Shown: positions 47,435-59,453 of the stretch, one piece after another
Numbering within the stretch: the stretch's first letter is position 1
How the letters are laid out: each line of letters starts with the position of its first letter
Assembly: GCF_963678635.1 (NCBI RefSeq)
Contig: NC_087071.1
Span: 18,971,613 to 19,035,612, forward strand
DNA length: 64,000 nt
Source: Symsagittifera roscoffensis
Taxonomy: Eukaryota; Xenacoelomorpha; Acoela; Convolutidae
Direction: 5' to 3'
Notes under the pieces: model-generated
Databases searched by the model: none
Told to the model about the DNA's origin: nothing
The model's input: the letters and a program-made list of their open reading frames with translations, nothing else
Position numbers and translations under genes: made by a program

Positions 47435-49474
47435 TTTATTTACAATATCAATTTCCAATCTTCAGTTCTATTTCCTCAACTGTTTTGTTTTGTCGGTGAA
47501 TGAGATTGTGAATAACGCTCAAAGCGAAATTGCTTCGCTCAGGACAAACAAATAAAAGAAATGTCGACTTGGATATTGAAAAGATTCTCATTAAAGTAAT
47601 GATACTTGAACTAAGCAAAACAGATTCTTTTTGGTATCTCAAAACAAAAGAAAAATTTTAATAATGGATTCTTTTTTACAAAGCAGTTTCGCCAATTTGG
47701 GCCTTGATGAAATTGGGATAACAATTTTTCCATGGAACAACAATGAATATTGAGCGCTTTAATTTCTCTATTTTGCTTAACAGGTTTTTTTTTAAACTTG
47801 AAGGAAAAAATTTTCTAGTTTCCTTTTTAACTAAATTTAAAAAAGAAACGAGAAAGTTCCGAACGGTTTGTTAGGAGTGTTTTTGATGGAACAATCGAAC
47901 GCGGTTGAAAAAAAAAAAAATAAACGTTTAACTTTTTTAGAAAGTGATAAACAAAACAGGAAAAGGAAACATTCTAAGTTAACTAACAAATGAAAACTTT
48001 TTTATCTCAATTTTTTATAACTCCCAAGCATGATTATTTTTTTCAGTTGATTGTGTAAACTAACTTCCCATTCAATACGAAACGTTTTTACCACCTCACG
48101 TTTTATGTGATAATAAAAATGTAAATAGAAGCAACGTAAGTCAAAGCGGCTGGTTTTTCGTTGCCTACTCTGAATGTCAAAAATAATTTATTTTGTTTTC
48201 GATTTCTTTTGTGACCATTTGTTTTCAAATTGAGGTAATTTCTAAGCCTCTTTAATGTGGAAACAGTTTTGAAGAAAGAACCGAGCGAGGCATTAAGACA
48301 ACTATTAAAACATGCAGAACGTGAAAAAACTGGGCATAAATTAAAAGTGATGGTTTAATAAAATGAATAACAAATAAACAAAAAGGAAAACAATTTTTTC
48401 TAAAATAATTTCGTTTTTTTGACTGATAATTAGTTTGAGACTGATCAGAAAAAAATTATGATGACCCCGCCCATTTTTGAAATAATTGATTCTCTAGCCA
48501 CCAAAAATTACTCTTTTGGTCCTCCTTTTGGTATTTTTTAATATACAGCGACATCTCCCTTATCAATTTTAGCAATTTTTTGAATGAAATAGTCATTTTC
48601 TACAGGTAAAAAAAATGAATAGAAACTGATGATGATCGATTGTAATTGTAGTTTTATCAATGCGCGTAATTAGAACAAAACAAGCGAAGAGTATAAAAAC
48701 AACATCAGCTGATGTGAAATAGAAACAACTGAGAATGATGATGTAACAGGAGAATGATGATGAAAAAAAACACGTCTAAGTTTTGCTTTGAATTTTCTGA
48801 AATACTCAGAAAAGTTCAGATTGGTTTTAAGCACTTTTCGCCAGTAAGCAGGCCTGGAATTCCAAGTGAGTACTTAAGCGTATCTAAATTTGCAAGCAAT
48901 TTAAAAAACAAGTCCGAAAAAGTTTAGGCATTACGAAAACTCGCATGTGAAATGGCAAGAATCTCAGCGATAACTCGTCTTTTGGAAATTGCTGTTTAAA
49001 TTAAACTACAACAATTCACCCAAAAAGATAACTTAAAAATGATATTTTTTATGTGGCCAGAATGACTTAACCTTCGTTTTTGAACAGGCTGCTTTTGGAC
49101 GCGTTCACAAACTAAAATTATATGTGGCATCAAACTAACACTGATTGTAATTTGAGTACGTTATAGACAAATTTTTAACAATTTACATGCAAAAACAAAT
49201 CTTTTCGGAAAAAGTTTGTTTGAGCATAGAAACGATTATGCGACTTCATGCAATCGTCGAAAAAATACACAATTTTGTATCCAAAGTTTTGCAAATCCGT
49301 CAGGTTCCTGGTTTTCTAAGAAACTGTCCAGGCCTGTCTTCCACGGGTTTTTTATTAGCTAGTACAAATCCGACGATTCATTTTTTCCCGTTAATAATAA
49401 TTATAAAATCGGAGGTTAAAAACACTGTATCAAAAACACTATCCAAACTTTTCTCCCGGGCAAAGTTACCATAG
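47435..49474 (-). promoter_or_regulatory. Region between SK start codon and the retroelement (5' UTR/promoter candidate)
   Basis: These 2.0 kb separate the start codon from the upstream retroelement, so the native 5' UTR and promoter should lie here if exon 1 is correct. No TATA or CpG feature could be distinguished from the AT-rich background. No coding exon was recognised; the short open frames on either strand look random. Confidence 0.4.
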
Positions 49475-51369
49475 TGAGTTAGAACCGATGTGGTTAACTC
49501 ATAGAGTAATTTCGGATAGGGTACACCGTCTGCTCGTCACGCTATCTTATTTTCGGCCGGATAGATTCGTGCAACTTCTTAGTCTAACACCGATCCTAAT
49601 CTTACTCTTATACTTTCTAGTCTCAGGGTGTTTAACTAGTCTCTGCTAGGCTCAATAGATCTAGGGTATACTGGTTTGTTGCGCTGCTGAAGTTCTCTTG
49701 GAGAGACAACTAATTTCTAAGTTAAATTCAAATCTCTCTGGTGCTGAAATTACAAGTAATTTCAGCACTTACAAATAAGTGGGTTGTTAGTTAGATGGAT
49801 TATGATTGGTTAATATTAAATACTTTACAGTGGTAAAATATCCAATTTATCCAATCATAAAATATAGTTTAGATCAGGTTCCATCCATCCGGGTTTTACA
49901 GAGTTTTTAGAATTATCTTTCTGCAATTCAAAGGATGGATGACGAACGTTGGTGTTTGGCGAACATCATATTCTTGTCCGGTTTCTCTTGTTAAAGAAGT
50001 TCCAGGACGCTGGAGTTAGGGACATCAATCGTTGTGTCGTCTTGTGACAACGACTATGTTCCCCAATGAAATCAATCTGATTTCAAAATGGTTTGCTATG
50101 ACGGGTTTTTCTGTATTATGTAGAGAACTTGTTTTGTGTTCAACCTCGTCTGGGAATGGCGTGGAGATCGTGTGTGGAAGGGATGCCTCGTAACTCGGGT
50201 CTGTACGTATACTTGAACATCGAGGTGGTCATTGGTCTAGTTCAATGAAGTCCTTTTCTGCGAAGTCAAGTCGTACTCTAAATCCTTTGAGTTGTGATTG
50301 TGGACGGCATATCGGTTGTGGTTAGCCATTCTTGTTCGAGTGTGATGGGATCATTTTGTCTTTGGATGTTCGTCTTTGTTGTTGTGTGTTGATCTATATA
50401 CTGCAAGGTATGATTTACATTTTATAAAATTTTATTAGTTCGGTTTTTTAATCATGAATTTAGTTAGTTGTTTTCACAAAAGCATTTTGTTTTAGTTCGG
50501 TTATTTTGAAGAGTTGCTCACCCTTGAGTAGTACCTCCTATTAAAAATAGAAATGTGGTCACAAAGCGTGGATGTAGCGCGGTGGGTTAGGCCGGCTATA
50601 GAGCTTGCTCAGGACGTCCTCTCTGGTGGGTTAGGCCAGGAGTGGGTGTATGGTTTCGTGCGGTTTCTTTGAGAGGTCCTGTTATGTGATAACGTTTTAT
50701 GTTGGTTTTATGTTGGTCTTTCTTGTGTTTCTTTGGTTGTGTCCTTTTTTCAAAAATCAAATTGTTTTTGGTATGGGTTTGTCTTGTGACTTTTTTGTGT
50801 TTTATTATTTCTTTCTTAGACTTTATAATAGTCTTCAAAAGAATAAAGCATCCAGTTTTAAACTGGGTTAATGCGGTTTGGGTACCGTTGGTTTTCTTTT
50901 CTTGCTGCGTTGGTTAGTTTGGTTTAGTATATAATTCCTTTCCAACCGGGTTAAAGGAAAGTTTGAAACTTGTTGTCGTGTGTTAGAGTTGTTGAGTGTG
51001 AAAGCTTGAAACTTAAAATCATTATTTAAACAATTCTTCGTGGGCGAGCTGTGCGAGTTTGGATAGAATTCCTGTGCGATTGAATGAAAATATCAAAATG
51101 TTAGTACTGCATTTTCATTTTATCAACTTAATACATAGAATTTCAAATTTACTGCTTTTTGTTGGGGGAAATTTAAAGTTATAAATTTTCATCGTAACTA
51201 AATTTACAGCTTTATGGGGAAACATTAGATTTATAAACTAATTTACTACATTTGGTATGAATTTTATTATATCATCTTGTGCAGAATATTAATGAAGCTT
51301 AGAAGAATTTTAACAAGTTTATTTTTTATTTTTCTTTTCTGTTTTTTGCAGATGATCGTGGTATGAAGA
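49475..51369 (-). repeat. 3' noncoding region with the presumed 3' LTR
   Basis: The right-hand LTR copy is off-window, so the LTR cannot be delimited by self-comparison. The outer end is placed at 49475. An inner end near 51315 is possible, because a purine-rich minus-strand stretch at 51319-51345 (AACAGAAAAGAAAAATAAAA) precedes TGTTAAAATT, which would make an LTR of about 1.84 kb; this is a guess. It contains a perfect 13-bp hairpin (49741-49768) and an imperfect duplication of a TTTCCCC...GTAAATTT block at 51140-51240. No ORF of note. Confidence 0.6.
49741..49768. repeat. Perfect 13-bp inverted repeat in the LTR region
   Basis: GTGCTGAAATTAC, a 2-nt loop AA, then GTAATTTCAGCAC. It would form a stable stem in LTR RNA; its role is unknown. 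Confidence 0.85.
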
Positions 51370-51453
51370 CTAAAAATGTAAAAGAAACATGAATAAAGAA
51401 TGGTTAGTACAATTTAAATTTATTAGTTAAGAATATTTCTAAATTATTCTTAC
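51370..51453 (-). other. Candidate 84-nt intron after the last ORF
   Basis: On the minus strand AACAG|GTAAGAATAA is a consensus donor at 51453-51452. A TACTAAC branch-point sequence lies at 51409-51403, and TTTCTTTTACATTTTTAG ends at 51370. The donor falls 3 nt after the TAA of the last ORF. All four intron signals are strong and ordered correctly. Confidence 0.5.
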
Positions 51454-51456
51454 CTG

Positions 51457-53161
51457 TTAATTGTCTGGGAAAAAGCCGTGGGGGAAGATGTCGTGTATCA
51501 TGTCCGATGTTGTTAGTAATTTTGCTAGTATGCGAATGATGTTTTTAGTTTGAAGCAGTGGCCAAAGCAATTGAAGTGCTTTAATGGTTTTTAGTTCTTC
51601 GGTGCCTACTGCAAACTCATAAGGTGTGTTTTGAATAAGGTTATATATTTTGTGATTATATTTAGTATTGTGAATAAATTCTAATTTTGGGATTTCTATA
51701 GGCTGAATAAATTCATGTGGGATAAGGAAGGGTCTGGATTCTTCGGCGTTGAAGGTCTTCGTGATGGGACAAAATATATACATTTGTGTTAATGGGTCAT
51801 AATTGCGGAGGATGCCGTGGAGGTTAGTATCCTTGATGCAATAGGTGAAATTAAGAAAAAATGGTGAAGTTTACTTTGAGTTAAGAAACTGAAAACGATG
51901 GTGTGGTTGTCTTGATGGAGTATGTAAATCAAAATGATTTTGTATGAAGCGATAGTATGTATATGTATGAGTCTGTTTAGTGCGTATGAACAATGTGCGT
52001 ATAATGTCGTGTGAACAGTGCATATCGCGTTCATTTGGTGCAAGGAAGTGAAAAGTTAGTGAAAATAACTGAAATTTGTCTTTAAAACTTTCGTAAGCTT
52101 GAATATTATTTAGTGCTTCAGAAATGATGTGATCATATTTTCTATCAAAAATATTAAGGGTGAATACATATGACGTTTTGATGAAAAATTTTTCTGTTAG
52201 TTGTGGGTTAGCGAAGCGGTCGTCATCTAGAAATTGGTCTTGATTAGTTCGGATGATATTATGGTCGTAATATTCTATTGTAAATTCGTTAGCACGAGGT
52301 GCAGTGAATGTTTTTAGTAATTTTTTATATCCTATATAAGTAAATTGTCTAGGTGTTAGTGTTGCGGTGAGTCTATTTAGCATAACTTTATTCTTTTCTA
52401 TATCGTCATGAGTACTAGATAGTGGCAGGCAAAGGGGATTAGTAAAATGGTAATATGCTGTCCAGTGAAGTGTGGGCATTAAAACATGTTCATCTACAAA
52501 ACTACGTGTGTCGTTAGTGTCGTTAGGTGTGTTTAATGTATATTGTGGGAATGAGGGTAAGGTGATTGCTAGAAAATCTGTCGTGTTTGTGTGTTGTGGA
52601 TGATTAATATATTCGCAGGCTGTTCCGGGTTTGGTCGGGAACGGGTGATTCGCGAATTTTCGTTTAAAAGTGCGATAAGCTCGGTGAGTGCTATTCGATG
52701 TTTCGGTGGATGTGGGTGATTGTGCTAATGATGCAGTGTGAGCTGAGGAGGGTGTAGGAGAAGGTGGGTTTAAGGATTCTATTGTGGATGAAATTTGATG
52801 TATGGTGAGTGTGTTAGGGTGTATTAACTGTTGTTGTAGGGTGATAAAATTATCGAGTTCCTGGGAAATTTGGGGTTATCTGGAGAATTATTAGATGATC
52901 GGTCGGAATGGAATGAAGAGTAGGTTGGGGTTACTAGGGAAGCATACGAAGGAGTGGAAACGGATGGTGGGAAAGCAAAAAGTGGGATTATTGGGATTGG
53001 AGTGTGGAGGTTGGTTGGGTGGGAATTTGAGCGGTGTAGGGATCCAAGTTGTCGGCTCATCGTGGGCTAAAAAAATGATTATTTTGAGACTGAAAAGCGG
53101 TGGTATGGGGTTTTTCTATAATTTGTTCATATGTATTATCATCTTGTGATTGATGTGTCAT
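51457..53161 (-). CDS. Retroelement accessory ORF after env (function unknown)
   Basis: A long open region follows the Env-like gene. The best-supported stretch runs from about 52860 to 51457 in one frame apart from a TAA at 51873-51871. It encodes a Pro/Ser/Thr-rich N-terminal portion (PPSPTPSSAHTASLAQSPTS) and then roughly 340 residues of ordinary composition, including MPTLHWTAYYHF and FPHGFFPDN at the end. Upstream, 53060-52824 is another Pro/Ser-rich frame (FPPSVSTPSYASLVTP) that probably joins through a frameshift. A possible start at 53161 overlaps the end of env by about 20 nt. No signal peptide or membrane segment was seen, and no known family recognised. A gene of this size after env is unusual for Ty3/Gypsy elements. 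Confidence 0.6.
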
Positions 53162-55105
53162 TAAATGTTGTATTGGGACTTTGCGATATATTTGGTCTAA
53201 AATTTGGGTTATGTATTATTGCTAGGTTTCGGAAATTACGTGGAACTAACGATAATGGATGGTTATGTGGTAGGGGTGGCAACTGTGGTGCGGTAGGTGT
53301 TACTTTTATGTTATTATGTTCTTCGTCGTACGTGTTCTGTCTTGTCGCTATTTTTGTATTATATTCTTTTATTTGTGCGTCTAGAAGAATTTTGTTTATT
53401 GATGAAGAAAAAATTCCAAAAATCCTGCAAATAGTATGCGTGCTACACTTGCTTGTCTATTTACTTTTGTGTATATATCGCATGTGTTATAGATTCCTTT
53501 TAAAAGTGAAAAAAGAAATCCTATAAAGTTAAACATTGCATATAGGATAGTTAATTTTTCTAAGATGTAATAGGGCCATCTTTTCATTTTTTAGGGTAAC
53601 AAAGCTAAAAATATTTTAGGTGAAATATATTGTGGTGTGTATTTTTCACCATTTAGATATATATAGTCTTTAGAGTCTTTGAAATATCCGCTATAATCTT
53701 GTGTATAAATATCTGCAAATCCTGCGGTTTCGGCAAGTTTTCGTAAATTTTGATCAATTGACTGTCTTTGTATAGTGTCCATTTGTGTTAATAATTCTTG
53801 GAATTGTTGTGTTCCAATTTGGTTTTGGATATCTGATTTTTAATATATTCCAATTGATTGTAAATCAATATTTGGATTACGAGCAATAGCTCTGATGCTT
53901 TCGGTTGAAAATTTTTTGAGTGATTGCATTAACGTAGGGTATGGAGTAAGAAGATAATATTTATCTTCATCAGGGTTCAATTGTAATAAATTGTGGCTAT
54001 TTTCTGATCCACATGGGACTGCGGTATCCCAAAAATATGTTCGTCGTGAAAGTATGTCAACAAAATGTACCTTATTTTTATAAAATTTAGGGATTTTTTA
54101 TAGCAGCGTTTATCTTCAAAAACATATAGTGGTGATACTTTTTTTGGTACAAGTATAAAACCATAAATTGTTTCCTTCGTAGTCTAGAAAATTTGATCTA
54201 TTTCCTGATAGTAAATATCCTGCGTCCTCCACCAGGTTGACCATTACTTTTTTGAAAGTTAACTGGTATATATGATGTTCATGTATCTTCGGGAAACGAA
54301 ACAATTGTTGCTTGTGTCCGTGTTGTAGGATCACAATAAGCTTGATCGTTTTTACAAGGTAATCTAATTCCTTGATAGATCATTGTGTTGTCGGATAAAT
54401 CTTGTGTGAGTTTTATTTTTTCGAGTTGTATTTTCCAATCGAAAAACATTATTTCTTGATATCCTTTATTTTTTGTGTCTGCTTTGATGGATTATTTATA
54501 CCAATGTGTGGTATCCAGTGCTCATCGTGTATGTCATAACTTAATCTTCCGTGTGCGCCGTTGTATGGGTATTTTTCATCTAATTTTATATGTCCTTGAT
54601 ATCTTTCAAGTTCTGCTTGATGTACAGAATCGGCAAAGACTTGAAAATATACTAGTTTTCTGTCGGCGTTTTTATTTCTTGTGATATTTAGTCTGAATAG
54701 CTCGTTTTTACAATCATCGGGATTTAGATGTAGAAGTCGTTCTATATTACTTTGGTAGAATGATTCGTGGTCAAGTCAGTTTTTATTTCCGTTTGAAGCT
54801 TGTGAACAATGTACTTCCTTTTCGGAAAATGTTGCTGTAAATTTATATCCTGCGACTGTTGTTGCTCGGGCTTTTGAATACAGTGTCGCTATTACATTTG
54901 TAGTTTTTATAGCTTGTGGTTCTGTTTCGCATTGTGATACTTGATTTATTGCATATTTGTGTAGTGTTTTTTGTTCATTTTCTTCACAATCGTAGTGTGT
55001 TACTAATAAGTCTTGGGGTCCTGTGCGGGGAGAAGGATTTGTGTTCTGATCGGAAAATATTGGAAAAAGGATTTGTTGAATTATCAATATTTTTAGAATA
55101 TACAT
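53139..55105 (-). CDS. env: Envelope-like glycoprotein gene (frameshifted)
   Basis: The start at 55105 opens a hydrophobic leader (MYILKILIIQQILFPIFS), a likely signal peptide, followed by a Cys-containing ectodomain-like region rich in N-x-S/T sites. The reading frame changes at about 54776, 54375, 54240 and 53600, each at a short indel-like position, so no intact protein is encoded. A hydrophobic stretch near the C-terminus (TILYAMFNFIGFLFSLLKGI, 53545-53485) fits a membrane anchor and is followed by a cytoplasmic tail ending at 53139. Position after pol, leader and anchor support an Env role in cell entry for an active relative. The fusion-protein class cannot be assigned from what is visible. 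The start overlaps the preceding ORF by 13 nt. Confidence 0.65.
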
Positions 55106-56423
55106 GTGTATGATAATCCTGAGTATGGGTTATAAAATGTAATGTAACCAATTGTCTTTCTGGTATATCTGTCGTACTTATATATTACTTCAGTTGTTAT
55201 AAATGGTGGTGGTAGCGATTGAGCTGTTATATTGGGTGGGTTTAATGGGTAAGGATGTTGAACAATGTTGTTAAGTTTAATCGTAATTTCGAATTTTAAT
55301 TGTAGACTATTTTGTTGGAGTATTTGGATGTTATGGTCACGAATGTCTTCGTGGATGTCTTGTCTATATTGTAGTCTATGGAGTGCCCAATTGTGGAGTT
55401 TGTTACTTTCTGGATGATGTCCAAATAATGGTGGGGGTGCTGTGAACGTGTTCCAATCCAATCTTAAAGGGATATTTGTTGATGATTGTTCTCGATATCT
55501 AGCGTCGAGGTTATTTGGAAAATTTAGAGGGAAAGGCGTCGGTGAAATCTGGCTTATTGATGGTGTTGATGGTAGTGATAATGTTTCTGGTAGTGATGAT
55601 GATGTTGTTGTATCCGTAGAAATATCTATTGGGTCATTTATTAAATTTGGTTCACCTTGTGTGAATGCGTGTGTTGTCCAATATGGTAGTCGTGATGTTT
55701 GATTGGGGGGTTAAAGGGATTGTCACGTATTTGTTCAGATGATGGTGTTGAACCTAAGTAATCTGAGGGTATACTTCAGGTGCTACGTTGTGAAACAAGT
55801 GTAGGGGTTTCTGGTATTGTGCTATTTGGGTTTTCTGGAGTATTTGGTGATGGGGATTGGGGTATATCAAAATGGACTCGGGTGGTTTGAAAATTTCTAT
55901 TTAGTCGTGGATGTATAATTTGTCTATTTATTTCACCTGTATTTTCGTTTTGACTAATGTTTCTTTTTCTACTTAATTCTTGTGGTAATGTTGGGTACAA
56001 GTTATATGTTGGTTCACTTAGGGGTGCTTGTCGCTGAACTGGTTCTAATGGTTGGGATAAGCGAGCGTGTCGTTCTTCAAAAGTGTATGGGTTATCTTGG
56101 AAAGAAATTCGTGTGGAATTTTGGGGATTTTGGGTAGTTGTAGGTATTGTTGGGTTTTCTTGGGATGATGTCGGTGAAGACTGACTGTGTGATTGATGGT
56201 TAGCAATTTTTGAAGGTATTCTGAGCGATTTTTCCTAGTGAAAAAATTGATGTTTATTGTAGTATTCTTCAAGGAAAAGAATTAAAAGGATTGTTGCTAA
56301 TGCGAATGTGATTATTGCCTTTTTTATACCTTTGCACATTGTCAATATTAGGGATGATAAAAACGTTATAAAAATTACAAATAGTAAAAAAATATCTGTT
56401 CTACTAAAAATTGTTCGTATCAT
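55093..56423 (-). CDS. Accessory ORF between pol and env: two TM segments, Pro/Ser-rich linker (frameshifted)
   Basis: The ORF opens at 56423 (MIRTIFSRTDIFLLFVIFIT) with two hydrophobic segments at about residues 11-29 and 36-52. A frameshift near 56240 leads to a hydrophilic stretch rich in Pro, Ser, Gln and Asn (PQSPSPNTPENPNSTIPETP, to 55776). After another break near 55700 it continues with a Ser/Thr/Pro linker and a C-terminal part containing LRLDWNTFTAPPPLFGHHPE, ending at 55093. The last part overlaps the env start by 13 nt, so the two could be expressed from one spliced transcript. No family was recognised. The Pro-rich linker followed by a folded-looking C-terminus resembles the ORF after env. 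Confidence 0.55.
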
Positions 56424-57252
56424 TTAAATAAACTTTGAGTTATCGTACCTGTGAATATGGTCAATGATTTGGGAAAGTTGGAGATATAATTCAAATATAG
56501 AGTAGAAAATTTAAAAAATGTTGCAAAAAATGATTAAAATTATTATAAAAGCTTCAAAGGTATCAAAGAGAAATATGAATAAAAGTTTAAGTATTGTGAA
56601 AAAGTTTATGAAAATGTCAAAAATTGTATTTGTTTAAAGATATTGACTGATCGAGAGAAGAGCATTTTAGAAATGACTTCTTGATCGAATATTTTTTGTT
56701 GTTTGGGGCAATTTTCAAGTGTGGTCGAGTTATTTATTGATTTTTTGACAAGTGGGTTGAGTTTTGTGAAAAGTTGTTGGAGGCTAACTTTATGGTGTTC
56801 GGGAGATCCTCTTTGCTTTAATTTTATTTTTCAGGTGATCTGAGGTATTTTTGAGATTTTTGTACTTTAGGCTAAATTATTACTGTCGTATTTTTACTTT
56901 AGGCTAATTTATCATTTTTGGTTGGGGGTTTTTTGAGGTCTAAGTTGGGAAAATACTGTTGATCTTTGCGTTATTAGATAAGGGAGGGTTATGATAATAT
57001 GGTGGTATTTATTTTAGTTGTCAAGTCTAAGTGGTTTGCTTATTTTTGACCTGGAGGTTGTAAAGTTATAGTTATAGATATGCCTGGAGTTTAATATCTT
57101 TCGTCTAATAGGTTGGTGTTATAGTTATAGAAGGTGACGGATTGAATGAATCCTATTGGCTAAATTTGAACTAGAATTGTTGCGTTTTTTGTCAGTATGT
57201 TATTTTGAAAAATGAAGATTCAATATGATCGAGAGGTCCGAGGATTTTAAAA
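56424..57252 (-). other. Noncoding gap between pol and the two-TM ORF
   Basis: About 830 nt without an open frame of note. ATATTCACAG|GTACGA on the minus strand just upstream of 56423 could serve as a splice acceptor for the downstream genes. Confidence 0.5.
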
Positions 57253-57991
57253 TTAAAGTTGTTTTTGAAATTCAACTTTCTTTAATATTTTAGATTGTGG
57301 GATGAAAGTTTTGTAGTTTTTACGTGGTTGATTTCTAAGTCGTGATGACTCTCTATGTTCTGATTTCTCGACTTGTTCTTGTGGTAAAATTTTTTCTATC
57401 ATTTTCCTATTTTTCCTTTCTTTTTGAGGTATTTTTTGATCTAGCTTTTTTGTATTGTTTTGAGTTGTGGTTGGTTTTATATTTTGTTTTCCATGGTGAA
57501 TGTCGTTTTGTTCATTTAATTCTTTTTCCGTATGTGGGTGATTTTGAATAATTTTTAAACCTGTGAAAGACTATAATTGAATTAATTCGCGTAGTGCGTA
57601 TTCTTTTGGGTAGTAAGGCATTAGATTGTTCCGATGTTGAACAATTTCTTTTTTGTCTGAATCGGTGATTTTATATGTTACGTCAGTGGGTTTGGCAATT
57701 ATTTGGTATGATCCTTTGCAAAGGGGTTGTAATTTTTTAAAAATTCCTTTTTGGGTATTAAAATTAGGTATTAAGACAAATTTTCCAATTTTTAAATCTG
57801 AGGCTGGTGTAAAGCGTGAATTAATTTGTTCGTTAATGTTTTGACTTTGTAACAATTTTTTTGTTACTCTTTGGTAAATTTCATTGTGTTTTTTATCTCT
57901 ATTTAAAATCCATTCGGTGTGTGCCGGAGGCTAATTTAAGGATTTGTGGGTGATGAAAATGATCTTCATCATGCGTGTGTAAAGATAGGTT
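57253..57991 (-). CDS. pol: Integrase C-terminal region with GPY/F-like module (frameshifted)
   Basis: The frame 57855-57571 contains IGKFVLIPNFNTQKGIFKKL followed by QPLCKGSYQIIAKPTDVTYK and HRNNLMPYYP, the pattern of the GPY/F module found after the integrase core in Ty3/Gypsy and retroviral-type integrases, which helps DNA binding and multimerisation. A Lys/Arg-rich tail then continues in a neighbouring frame from about 57540 to a TAA at 57253 and ends with SSRLRNQPRKNYKTFIPQSK. The link to the catalytic domain upstream passes through short frameshifts around 57900-57990. No chromodomain was recognised. Confidence 0.75.
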
Positions 57992-59453
57992 TTAACAAAC
58001 TGAGTCTTTATTTGGTTGACAATAACCTTGTGCATTTTTATGAGAATTTGCTGTAAACATAATTGGTTTACGTGGCTTTTGATTAAGAACCATTTCGTAT
58101 GGTGACATTCCTAAAGTTGTCGTAATTTGTGAATTATATGCTAAGGGAAATAATTTTACATCTGCTGACCATTCTGTGTATCTTGTATCATTTCCATTTA
58201 TGATACATCTAAGATATTCTTGTAGTGAACGGTTCATACCTTCGACTAAACCGTTTGTCCAAGGTGCATGAGATGTACGTGGTTTATGTTTGATGTTATA
58301 TAAGTGAAACAGTGTGATGACTTCATTATTTATGAATTCTGTAACGTTATCTGTAACTAAGGTTTCGGGTAATCCGAATTTAGCTATCCAGTGTCCATAA
58401 AGAGTTGTGTAAGCATAATAAGCATTACAATGTGGTACTGGTTTGAGTGCTACATAATGTGTAAATGCATCAACAATTACCATAATGTAGGAGTTTCCTT
58501 CAGAGGATGGTGAAATTGGTCCTTTTGTATCGAATGAAATACGATGGTTAAAATATAAACTTTGTCCTTTAAAATCTTGTTTTTGTGCTATTTGTTTTTG
58601 ATTTGGATAAGGTTTATTTAGCTGACATACTATACAATCATTGCATAATACTTTTATCCAAATTGGTGCATTTGGGAAATAAAAATTTTGTGTAAAGTTT
58701 GAATATGTTTTCTCTGATCCAGAGTGTCCTTTAGTATTTTGTGTATGTGAAATGTTAAAAGCTATTAGTGTCATACTTAAAGGGAGACAGGGAACTGTAG
58801 AATCATTTAATTGATATTCTAGAAGGTCTGTGTTTTCATTAATTGTTGTATTATTATATTTTCGGAAATATCGGAGGAGTGTTTTGTTTCCTAAAATTGT
58901 GGTATCTTCTTTTACGGGCTTAGTTTTGTATTTGTGCCATGATTTTAGTTGTCTAATTACTGGGTCAAGATTTTGACATTGTTTCAAGAGCTCAAGTGTA
59001 ACTTTGTCTGTTGGAGGGAGAAAAATATTTTCAATTTCTAATTTTGATAGGGGAATTGTATCAAGTGGGTCATGGAGGTCAAAAACTTCATTTATTGTGT
59101 ATTTTGTTTGTGGTCCTGATAAATTTATTTTATCAGTTAAATTTTCTTTTTCAATTAATGGAAAAAAGTCTTTTTTATACGAGTGTTATTTTATTCGTTT
59201 TTGTTGGGTGTTATTTTTTATCCATTGTGAGTATGGAATTGGTTTGAAAGTTGATGTTCCTAGTAGATCAACTTCGTAGTGATTATTTTGGCAATTTAAG
59301 TAAAGTGGAAAATGTTGTAAGTTATTTATTTGTGATTGGTCAATGTCAGTTTTTACTGCATATTTGCATTCTATTCGGGGTGATGTTTCGTCTTTTGCAA
59401 GGTAGAATTTTATATTTTTTGGTATTTCAACTGTAGTTTTTCGTGTAAGTAAT
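57992..59453 (-). CDS. pol: Integrase: zinc-binding and catalytic domains, with RNase H-IN linker
   Basis: The 331-codon frame 58987-57992 has an HHCC-type zinc-binding region (His81, His88, Cys115, Cys118 in that frame; CNDCIVC) and a catalytic core with SFDTKGPIS (Asp153), LVTDNVTEF (Asp213) and NGLVEGMNRSL (Glu249). That is a D,D-35-E spacing. The second Asp motif has Val where Gly is usual (TDNGTEF in most relatives). Codons upstream of 58987, to about 59180, stay open and continue the N-terminal domain; 59180-59453 is the linker from RNase H, broken by a frameshift. The enzyme inserts the element's cDNA into the genome. Confidence 0.92.

Noticed and set aside
48010-48030. TATAAAA on the minus strand about 580 bp upstream of the SK start codon
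   Set aside because: In sequence this AT-rich such a match is expected by chance many times; no initiator or other promoter element was found with it.
50560-50650. Two GGTGGGTTAGGCC motifs in the LTR region considered as part of a primer-binding site or tRNA
   Set aside because: The primer-binding site must lie next to the 5' LTR, outside the window, and no tRNA fold is apparent; it is only a short repeat.
58300-58400. Integrase motif TDNVTEF read as a catalytic-residue loss
   Set aside because: The catalytic Asp and the D,D-35-E spacing are intact; only the usually conserved Gly beside it is changed.
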